Shown here: positions 1 through 7,279 of the stretch, piece after piece
Layout of the letters: each line of letters starts with the position of its first letter
Numbering within the stretch: the stretch's first letter is position 1
NCBI GenBank assembly: GCA_004154925.1
Contig: QJNS01000547.1
Span: 3,565-15,898, forward strand
DNA: 12,334 bases
Reading direction: 5' to 3'
From: Monosporascus cannonballus
Lineage: Eukaryota > Ascomycota > Sordariomycetes > Xylariales
Translations under genes and position numbers: made by a program
The notes under the pieces: model-generated
The model's input: only the letters and a program-made list of their open reading frames with translations
What the model was told of the DNA's origin: nothing
Databases searched by the model: none

Positions 1-40
1 CCCGGGGGGGCCCCCCCCGCCAACCCCCCCCCCCCCCCAC
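1..40. repeat. C/G homopolymer edge
   Basis: The left edge consists of a G7 run (4-10), a C8 run (11-18) and, after a short break, a C15 run (24-38). The G7/C8 junction is self-complementary. Read outward on the minus strand this is poly-G, mirroring the 25-G run at the right edge. It is most simply read as a low-quality contig end rather than a biological element. Confidence 0.8.
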
Positions 41-1153
41 GGCATTATTGTGCCTGCAGAACCGAGCGGTGCCCAATCACGGGGTCCATATAATCGCTGT
101 ATATATACTAGGTTCCCCCGGACTCGGTCAGGCTAGGCAGGTGGGATGATATGACGAGTTAGGTGGTTATTTTCGTAACGCTCTCCTCGAGATACTGAGC
201 TACTATATTTATCCACCCCTTGAGCCTTGTTAAAACAACAGTTCCCGCTAACTCGTATCGTCTCTGGTACCTAATTTGCGTTTTTACGGAGCTGCCGACA
301 TGGCGTCCTTGGCAGACGATACCGGCGGTCCACATTTTCGCGGAGGCACCCCGTAATGCCGGATCCCATCTCTCTCTCATGCATGACTTAGGCCGAGAAG
401 CAAAAGTCCTTAAATAAAACAAAACATTGCTCCCTCCCGCCTCTTGGCGGCAACTTTGTTTCTAAGACATGTTTAGGTATTTACTCATCGACAGCAGCGT
501 CTAGAATCGACAAAGTTTGGTACCGCCTAACGTTAGCACTCTACCCCTAACCGAGCTAAGCTAGATGAAAACGGAGGACAGGGAAGAGATTGAGAGCTGC
601 GCATTATTATCAATTGGTACGGCGTTTCTCGAAACTTTACAACTTGTAGACATTTCCTCCCGGAGGTTTAGCCGCATCGATACCGCTCTCGCGGGTAATA
701 GCTCCGTCTTGTTGATAACTGTAACGTTACCCTGGCGCATTGGGAAGGTTTTTAAGGGCTAGATTAGATGTTAAATATTTCAAGAAGTGCTCAGTTTTCC
801 TACTGAAAAGCCCATATACCTCCCTAGATGGCAGGAACGACACGAAGTATTCTGTAATTTCGTATTCAAATTCAAGAAGGAAGGTACCTAGGTAATTACG
901 ATAGACTTTCTCTACCACTGCTTGCCTCTTAATGCTGCGTGCGTTTTATACGTTTTCTCTGTCGTCCGACATGCATATGCAAGAAGTGTGGGGAGAACCA
1001 CCCAGTGGGTTAACTTTTAGCGCAAGAGCTATCCCCAACTCAAGTATGCCGGGTGTGGATTCCTTTCCTCCGCCTTGTGTAGGGAGTTATCTCACCTCGC
1101 TATGGATATCCGCTCTCCGCTTTAATGTCCACGCACTCCCAGAACCGCTACTC
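41..1153. other. Gene-free left flank
   Basis: No coding region is supported here. Open frames are short, overlap on opposite strands and resemble no protein family. A TATA-like stretch lies near 98-108 but no gene follows it closely. The frame of the downstream SDR stays open back to 932, but those roughly 74 codons do not resemble any SDR N-terminus and their composition differs from the GC-rich gene. They are treated as upstream sequence that is open by chance. Confidence 0.7.
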
Positions 1154-2087
1154 ATGCCCTCTCAAAAGAACGTCCTCATCACCGGCTGCGGGCCTAACGG
1201 CATCGGCGGCGCGCTCGCCAGGGAGTTCCAGGTGCGGGGCCACCGGGTCTTCGCCTCGGGGCTGTCGGAGCCGCTGATCGCGGGATTCCGCGACGACCTC
1301 GGCATGGAGACCGTGGTCATGGACGTGACGTCGCGGGCGTCGGTCGAGGGCGCCGTGGCGCGCGTTGCCGAGGCCACCGGCGGGCGCCTGCACGTGCTCG
1401 TCAATGCCGCCGGCGTGCTGCACATCTCGCCGTTCGCAGACACGCCGGTCGAGGATGCCCGCCGCGTCTTCGACGTCAACGTCCTTGGCGTGTGGGCCGT
1501 CACGCGGGCGTTCCTGCCGCTGTTACTCGCCGCCGCCGCCGCCGCCGACGGGGACGGGGACGCCGTCGTCGCGAACCTCGCCAGCATCAACAGCGTCCTG
1601 CGCCCGCCATTCCTGGCCGCGTACAACGCGTCGAAGGCCGCCGTCGAGGTCCTGGGGGCCACGCTGAGGACGGAGCTCGCGCCGCTGAGGGTCCGCGTCG
1701 TCACGCTTAAGACTGGAGGCGTGCGGACCGATCTGTTCAACAACGCGTCGCCTGTCAAGCTGCCCCAGGGGAGCCTCTACGCGCCCCTGAGGGAGTTCAT
1801 CGAGGAGCGCAAGATGTTGGAGGCTGGTTCTTATATGGATGCAGACCAGTACGCGAGAACCGTTGTAAGCCAACTCTTGAGGCCTTCGGTCAAGCAAGTC
1901 GTCTGGCAAGGCGGCATGACGACAATAGCGTGGATTTTGAGCTGGTTTGGGTGGGACAGCTTGCTGGTAAGTGCAACAAAACAGCCCATAAAGTCATCGC
2001 TGGCGGAAAAGCGAACACGTTCATATGTTCTAGGACCGTCTGTTGATTAAAGGGAATCGCCTCGACGAGATCCAGAGACCGAAGTGA
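1154..2087 (+). CDS. Short-chain dehydrogenase/reductase, AYR1 / 17beta-HSD-like
   Basis: NAD(P)H-dependent classical SDR. The closest recognisable group is the fungal 1-acyl-dihydroxyacetone-phosphate reductase (AYR1)-like set, which reduces keto groups on lipid intermediates; the exact substrate cannot be read from sequence. Numbered from the ATG at 1154, the protein shows the nucleotide-binding TGCGPNGIG motif (10-18), Asp57, NAAG (84-87), Asn109, Ser144 and Tyr157-x3-Lys161, so the catalytic set is complete with the usual 13-residue Ser-Tyr spacing. This start is chosen because the Rossmann beta-strand begins a few residues later; the frame stays open to 932 but with unrelated sequence. 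Unspliced, the frame ends at 2050 (298 aa). A GTAAGT donor at 1967 in phase 0 and an acceptor at 2033 remove 67 nt and give DRLLIKGNRLDEIQRPK as the tail (288 aa, stop 2085-2087). That tail fits AYR1-like C-termini better, so I prefer it. The preceding SWFGW segment is typical of the group. Function is confident; the 3' end is inferred. Confidence 0.92.
1529..1561 (+). repeat. In-frame GCC / GGGGAC microsatellite in the SDR
   Basis: Six GCC codons are followed by GAC and two copies of a GGGGAC hexamer. They encode Ala126-131 and then Asp-Gly-Asp-Gly-Asp. The insert lies after the helix containing FLPLLL and just before the beta-strand that carries catalytic Ser144, a surface position where classical SDRs usually have only a few residues. 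It looks like replication slippage tolerated in a loop. Confidence 0.75.
1967..2033 (+). other. Probable intron near the SDR 3' end
   Basis: A consensus fungal donor GTAAGT starts at a codon boundary (1967) and TTCTAG ends at 2033, giving 67 nt, a normal length for ascomycete introns. The branch site is weak. Without splicing the protein continues for 27 residues rich in Lys, Ser and Thr that do not look like the family. Confidence 0.6.
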
Positions 2088-2363
2088 ACTACTTGAGCCC
2101 GTGGAAACACTGGACCGTAGCTTCACTTTGGGTCTCCATGAACGCAAGGTTACATTACGCCCAGCGCGAGCCGTGCGCTCAGCCAAGAGTCCTTATTATG
2201 TAAAAACCACATGTTTGCGCGCGAGTCGCATTAGATTGGAACAGCATCCAGTCACGGCGTATGATGGGCGTATACCATTCGAGTCGGGGAGTGTAATCAT
2301 ATTAGAGAGGAGAAAGGGAACAGAAAACCAAAGAACTGCCTAACCCATCCTATCCTCCTGAGT

Positions 2364-4379
2364 TTAGCCCATCCTTTCGAGCATTTGCAGAGCGCCATCC
2401 ACACCCCAGCCCTTCCGCAGCATGTCGTATAAGAATTGCGCGCTATGATCACGCCACTGCTCGTTTTTCCTCACTGCCTTGCGCCGAAGGGACTGGATCA
2501 ATTTCTGGATACGAACGGGCCCCGCGTCGGAATCAGAGTGCACCCCTGTGTTCTCGGGCAGGTACACCAATCCATTCCTCTCCAGCGAGTCTAAGAAGGC
2601 CTCCAACGTGTCTGCCGGGGATGAGCCCGCTGCCCGCGGGCTACCCGTCTGCGGCGATACTGCTGAATCATACGATGGCCGTCTGTGCTCCAAGTTGTTG
2701 GGAGTCTTGCCCTTCTGATTCGGCTTCGGGGATGCGTATCGCTTCTTGGCTCTGCGGCCACCGTCGGTATCCTCATCCCTGCCCCTCTTAGGTCTTGGTG
2801 ACGTTGTTAAATCGGTAACGGCGGGCTTCTTAGGAGGCGTTACCAGACCGACAAAAGGGATCTCCATAACATCGTTATCCCCGGCCTTGCCGGCCATCCT
2901 GATGATCTCCACGGCTTCCTCCTCGTTGCCCTCCGCGACCGCTAGTACGTCATAAGCGGTCTGATAGGTCACCGGTTGCCCGGAAGCTATGTACTGCTTC
3001 ACCACGCGGGCCACCGCGGCACGGAGGCTCGGGTTAGGAATATCTTTCAGGCCCTTGATGGTGAGGCGGGGGTATCCATTGAGGCCCTGCTCGGGAGCCG
3101 GAGTGGGCGTCTGTTTGGGGGGTGGTTTTAGCTTATCCAGGCCCTGGTTATTGGCGGTCGTAAGGGGTTGTTGTGCCTTGGGCTCTCCGCCTTTGCTGCT
3201 CCTCGGAATCCGCGGCTTTCTTTGCTTGAGACTCTTGGATTTCCTGTTCGAAACGGGTCGCGCCTTGATGTCTTCACCTTTGCTGTTGGGCGTCGGCAGT
3301 CTTGGTTTTTCGATATTCTTTGGTTTCTCGGTCACAGCGGGCTTTGCCTCGATGTCTTCGCCTCCGCTCGGAGTTTTATTTAGGTCATTGTGGTCTCGGT
3401 AGCCGATGCGAGACCAGCGTTCGATGTTTCTTATTAGTGCCCTCATGCGGTCTTTCACGGGGGTTCTCCTATAGAACTTGGAGTGCTGCCAATTCAACAA
3501 GCCGTCCTCCTGGACGAAAGCGCGGGCCGCCTCGATTACCACATACCCGCACTCCCAGTACTCGGGCTGTCTCCGGGGGTACATGCGGACCCCTTGCAGG
3601 ACGCCGGGGTCGCCGATACCCTTTTGGATGAGCAGGTGCCGCAGGTTGATGATGGCTTCGTTGACAACTTGCTTGTCGGCTCTGTCTTCGACTTCCTTGC
3701 TCGGGTTGTACATCGAGTCGGCGAAGTAGACCATCTTCCTCTTCTTGTCGAATATGACCAGCTGCCAGTGCATCCCATTCTTGTCGCCCGGTTGGGTGTT
3801 GCATGGAATCACGAGGAAGTTGTGCGATTTGTAGGCCGCCTTCTGATTGCCGGACCAGCTAAGTTGTTCGGTGTTCTGGGGTCTCGACCAAAAATTGATC
3901 TCAGGAGGGACCCATACCTGGTCGTGCCGGGTGGCAAGACGCAGACCTACTTCGAGTTCGGATCGGTTGAGCCATTCAGCGCTCCTCATGCTGTTAAGAG
4001 CGTCACGGGCTTTATTGTTGAGGCTTCGGGAGTAGGCAACTTCGTACCACCGACTCCTGTTTCGAGGTCTGTCGGGCTTCGGGAGATTTAGGCGCTTGAA
4101 AGCCTTGGTGTATGGTTTGAGGTCTCCACCATTATAAAGGTATTCATTGGGGAAGGAGGCTCTCTCCTCGTCGGTATACGGTAGAAACCCCAAAGCCGAG
4201 CTAGGCTGAGGATGGTCCGCGCCTAGGCCGGGGCGAGGCGCGATGCGCTTTCTGTTCCGTGGGGGATAGACGATATCCTTGGCTCTTTGCTCGGCCTCGA
4301 ACTGTCTGTCAAAGTTGTGGGTAACCTTTTGGTCCCCAGAGATCTCTAAACCATCGTCATCATAGCGGGGGTTCGCCAT
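2364..4379 (-). CDS. Ulp1-type cysteine protease (C48) with long repeat-bearing tail
   Basis: Intronless 671-aa protein. Residues about 110-325 resemble the Ulp1/SENP catalytic domain, which cleaves SUMO or related ubiquitin-like modifiers from targets. His204 sits in MHWQLVIFD, Asp221 in VYFADSM, Gln271 six residues before Cys277, and Cys277 in WECGYVVIEAARAF, so the triad and oxyanion Gln are all present. The catalytic domain is N-terminal, whereas in yeast Ulp1 it is C-terminal. The tail is basic, Pro/Lys/Ser-rich and probably disordered. It holds three degenerate copies of a roughly 29-residue repeat (340 to about 425), a bipartite nuclear-localisation-like KRGRDEDTDGGRRAKKR (531-547), and two similar helical segments (451-497 and 624-671) that faintly recall UBA/CUE folds. 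The start has A at -3 and G at +4, and the gene fills the frame. Orphan Ulp1-domain proteins of this kind are common in filamentous ascomycetes, so the true substrate (SUMO, NEDD8-like or other) is unknown. No transposase or other sign of a carrier element is seen nearby. Confidence 0.88.
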   Translation of the reverse strand: MANPRYDDDGLEISGDQKVTHNFDRQFEAEQRAKDIVYPPRNRKRIAPRPGLGADHPQPSSALGFLPYTDEERASFPNEYLYNGGDLKPYTKAFKRLNLPKPDRPRNRSRWYEVAYSRSLNNKARDALNSMRSAEWLNRSELEVGLRLATRHDQVWVPPEINFWSRPQNTEQLSWSGNQKAAYKSHNFLVIPCNTQPGDKNGMHWQLVIFDKKRKMVYFADSMYNPSKEVEDRADKQVVNEAIINLRHLLIQKGIGDPGVLQGVRMYPRRQPEYWECGYVVIEAARAFVQEDGLLNWQHSKFYRRTPVKDRMRALIRNIERWSRIGYRDHNDLNKTPSGGEDIEAKPAVTEKPKNIEKPRLPTPNSKGEDIKARPVSNRKSKSLKQRKPRIPRSSKGGEPKAQQPLTTANNQGLDKLKPPPKQTPTPAPEQGLNGYPRLTIKGLKDIPNPSLRAAVARVVKQYIASGQPVTYQTAYDVLAVAEGNEEEAVEIIRMAGKAGDNDVMEIPFVGLVTPPKKPAVTDLTTSPRPKRGRDEDTDGGRRAKKRYASPKPNQKGKTPNNLEHRRPSYDSAVSPQTGSPRAAGSSPADTLEAFLDSLERNGLVYLPENTGVHSDSDAGPVRIQKLIQSLRRKAVRKNEQWRDHSAQFLYDMLRKGWGVDGALQMLERMG
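3105..3362 (-). repeat. Degenerate ~29-residue tandem repeats in the Ulp1-like protein
   Basis: Three consecutive segments (residues 340-367, 368-396 and 397 to about 425) share the pattern G-E-D-I-x-A-x-P near the start and K-P-R-[LI]-P near the end, each closing with S-K before the next G-E. Copies 1 and 2 are clear; copy 3 is eroded (GGEPKAQQP, then LKPPPK). Confidence 0.6.
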
Positions 4380-5487
4380 GCTCTCAACGACTCGTTACTT
4401 GGACACCGGGATCTTCCTTCGAATTATTAATGATGTCGCTAGTGCCACTGATACGATTAAGGGCATTGTACGTGCAAAGTCATTACGAACGCGGCGGCAT
4501 TTAAGTATGATCCATGATCGCCCGGGCACGCCGCTCGTCTACGGAGTCCATTGTTCGAGTGCCCAGATACCGTTTTCGTCCGTATAGCATTGTAATAGCA
4601 CTGAAAGACGTGGGCTTCCACAGCGTTGCCGGATTGGCTTTGTTTTTTTTTTTTTTTTTTTTTTTTTTTCGAATTATCTGCCAAGGTCTTTGTCTGCGGA
4701 CGGTCGCGTCGAGTCTTGGTCAGCCGGTATTAGCTTTCACTAGCAATTCATGGGAGTGGCAGGTTTGAGACACAGGTAGGATTGCACCTAGTTCAACAAC
4801 GATATAGAACCAGTCTCGCATAATATCTCGGTCTAGAATATTCCGACGGGGTAACTGCACTCTGGCAACTTACATACAGGTAGACCCATATGGTCCTCAA
4901 GTTGGCATACTATAACAATACTGCAGGAGGCTCGGTCTGATAACGATGGACCACTCACAAACCTTCATAATGAGTTGCGAGATAGGTACTTGTGATTTGT
5001 GGAACACCCCGCAGGTTGGAATGTTACTATAAACGTAGTTTCGCATTAGCTCGTCCACTCCCGCACCTAGTATACTTATAAACAAGCATCGTAAGTAAGA
5101 AAGCGGATTAGATCTGGGGATTAACATGGAGAATGTCGTGCGGGGAAGGGTCGTCATCTTCTACTAGTCTCCTATTGGGTGGTCGCTATCACCCCTGGGA
5201 TCGGCACTTGAAGTTAGCTTCGACAGCATATTCTGCTTGCTTTATAGAAGCCACCCCTATCCCGCAGCGCCCTCGCTTTTAACGGCAAGGGTGGGGGCAG
5301 CCGACGTAGGCAGCTTACGCAGGCAGCTTGTTCACGAGCAGTCGTCCATGGTTCTCCCAAAATATCACCACAATGACGGAGAAACTAGAGCCCCTAGAAA
5401 ACCTCGGGAATGACCTAATTATGGCTCGTCCTTCCCTCTGGCCCTCTTTCCCGTAGAAGAGAGCAAGTGTACTTTAACCTAATGTAG
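4380..5487. other. Divergent gene-free region
   Basis: This lies between the starts of the protease (-) and the MFS remnant (+), so it should hold the protease promoter and once held that of the carrier. No coding region is recognised. Apart from the poly-T at 4643-4669 I see no repeat, tRNA or clear promoter box. A missing first exon of the MFS gene could lie in its last few hundred bases but I cannot identify it. Confidence 0.6.
4643..4669. repeat. Poly(dT) tract, 27 nt
   Basis: An uninterrupted run of 27 T lies about 265 bp upstream of the protease start. As a poly(dA:dT) tract it could keep nucleosomes off the promoter. On the minus strand it reads as poly-A, but no retroelement body or target-site duplication is evident beside it. 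Confidence 0.85.
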
Positions 5488-7279
5488 GAGCGCGGGGGAG
5501 TATCTGCGGAAACGGCAACGCAGAGCTTGAACCGGAAGCTCGACCCCCGACTCCCCCCGCTATGCTGCTGGCTCTACCTGCTGAACTTCCTCAACCGCCG
5601 CAACATCGGCAACGCCCGCATTCTCAACCGGGAGACGGGCGACGACCTGATGGCGCAGACGGGGATGACATCCCAGGGTTACGCCATCACGCTGACTCTG
5701 TTCTCCGTGGCGTATGCCGTCTTCGAGGTCCCGTCTAACTGGGCCATGAAGCATCATGTGCGACTGTCGCTCTGGCTTGCTTTTCTACTGTCCGTCAAGG
5801 CCCTTTTCTGTCGAGGATTTTTTTGGGGGGGTCGCAGGGAGTGGGCTCCGGCCGCCCTGTATGAAGGCTAATACAGAGCTACAGTGGCTGCTGGGGTGCT
5901 ATGACCATAGGATTTGCTGGTGTCCAGAGTTATACTACGTTCTGGCATTGCGGCTCTTGATCGGAGTGGTGAGTTGGTTAATTCAATTTCCTTCTCAGCT
6001 GCAGCGGAGAAATTGTCTATGAACCCCTAAATTTACCTTCCATACGCCAAGAAACTGTTATGTGTTTACTGTAGGGAAAAGGGGTGGGGAGTGTGGGCGT
6101 CAGTTGCCTGACCTTTGATTTTCATCCCATCCTTGGCAATACAAGCTGTTATTTGTCTCGAACCTGAAATTCGCTACTTGCACAGTTCGAAGCTGGTTTC
6201 TTCCCTGGTAAGCGCTTTAGTTCGCACCTGCGCCAGCCCCCACTTAATTAGCCTCTACTGGCATCTATGTAATCACCATCTGGTACCGGCACAATGAAAG
6301 AGCCATCCGTATCGCCCTGGTGATTGCTTTCTGTAACCTCGCCGGAGCGTTCGGGGGCGCTATCGCATGCGGCATTGAACATGTGAATGGGGCAGGCGGG
6401 TTGGAAGGCTTCCGCTGGCTCTCCATAATCCAGGGCACGATCACCGTTCTAAGCATACTTCCGACGATCCTCGTCCTGCCAGACTACCCATCCCGCGACA
6501 AGTGGTTGAGCGAGTCAGGCAGGCAGTTTGCTGAGGATCGGCTTAAAGGGCGAGGCGGCGGATACAACCGGGAACATGCTACCCGAAGGAGATCGTGGAG
6601 ACGTTCTTCAGCCTCCGCATGCTTGAGCATTGCTCTGCATACGTAAGTCAGGTCATATTTCTCAAAATGAGCGGTCATTGACACCATGAGCAGATCGCCC
6701 ACGCAGTCCTCCAGGGATCGTTCAAATTCTTCCCTCCCACTATCGTGTCCGGCCTCGGCTACCAGTCGGTCCAGGCTCAGCTCATGACTGTGCCCCCGTT
6801 GGTCGTCGGTTTCTCCGTGGCCTTTGCGCTCTCCCACCCAGCGGACCACTTCGATGCCAGGGGCTGACACGTCGCAGTCGCCTCTAGCGTTGGCGGAGTG
6901 GGTTGGTTGACGGCCGGGCTATTGCCACACGATGCTTACCCGCAGCGTTACGGCTGTCCGTGTCTCGCAGTCGCCGGGGCTTTCCCCTGCGCGCCCTCAA
7001 TGACGAACTGGGTAACATGCAACACGCCCAGTCTTTTGACTATCCCCTTTGCCATTGCTCTACACGATTCCTGCGCAAGCATAAGCCAAATAATTGCCTA
7101 GTGGATATGGAAGTCGGATGAGGCACAAGATGGCTACCCCACGGGTAACTTTGTGGGCCGCGTGCTGTTTCTTTGTCGCAGCGGTAGCTTGCGATTTGAG
7201 GCTATGGGATTCAATGATGAATAAACTTGGGGCTCTTGATGCTCGTGAGAAGGAGCGGATTTGGTCATACTGGGGATAG
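5488..7279 (+). pseudogene. Broken MFS transporter, Dal5/allantoate-permease (anion:cation symporter) type
   Basis: Remnant of a 12-TM plasma-membrane carrier of the Dal5 family, which imports small organic anions or vitamins such as allantoate, nicotinate or pantothenate by proton symport. Exons inferred from homology and splice signals: about 5488-5789 (RKLDPRLPPL, WLYLLNFLNRRNIGNA, FEVPSNWAMKH), 5885-5968 (GCWGAMTIGFAGVQ, LALRLLIGV), the micro-exon 6186-6207 (FEAGFFP), 6252-6642 (WYRHNERAIRIALV through PDYPSRDKWLS to LEHCSAY) and 6694-7279 (GSFKFFPPTIVSGLGYQS, NWVTCNTPSLLTIPFAIAL, ending ERIWSYWG and TAG). Lesions: a 1-nt loss near 5938, a 1-nt loss near 6586, TGA at 6865 where Trp is expected, TAG at 7099 where Gln is expected, and a frame change near 7135. 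The TM1 Asp of the usual LDRxNIGNA motif is Asn. No in-frame ATG follows the upstream stop at 5485, so the first exon is lost or unrecognised. Homology runs to the C-terminus, so decay is by small mutations rather than truncation. Sequencing error could explain single lesions but hardly all of them. Confidence 0.88.
6186..6207 (+). other. 22-nt micro-exon in the MFS gene remnant
   Basis: The bases between a CACAG acceptor (6181-6185) and a GTAAGC donor (6208) encode FEAGFFP plus one base. This fits exactly between LLIGV, which ends at 5968 before GTGAGT, and the next exon, which opens at 6252 and continues TGIYVITIWYR. It supplies the conserved FEAGFFPG motif that neither neighbouring exon contains. 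Confidence 0.75.

Noticed and set aside
160..173. 14-nt direct match between 160-173 and 11216-11229 (TAGGTGGTTATTTT), considered as attachment sites or element ends
   Set aside because: A 14-mer match is expected at roughly the 0.3 level by chance in a window this size, and no integrase or transposase lies between.
720..730. Palindrome GTAACGTTAC, considered as an operator
   Set aside because: It is a short isolated palindrome far from any gene start; expected by chance.
932..1153. In-frame extension of the SDR frame upstream of 1154
   Set aside because: The roughly 74 extra residues have no SDR resemblance and a different composition; the Rossmann strand starts right after the Met at 1154.
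1148..1909. Long open frames antisense to, or frame-shifted in, the SDR
   Set aside because: They arise from GC-rich codon bias, encode Arg/Ala/Pro-rich sequence and match no family.
2989..4091. Plus-strand open frames of 137, 109 and 202 codons inside the protease gene
   Set aside because: They are antisense shadows of the protease, whose complete catalytic motif set fixes the coding strand.
4551..4566. GTTCGAGTGCC, considered as a tRNA T-loop
   Set aside because: No acceptor, D-arm or anticodon stem could be paired around it.
6800..6881. Possible intron ending GCTGACACGTCGCAG that would remove the TGA at 6865
   Set aside because: The branch and acceptor look good, but the sequence before the stop (HPADHFDARG) and after it (HVAVAS) is continuous family protein, so the stop is a nonsense change in coding sequence.
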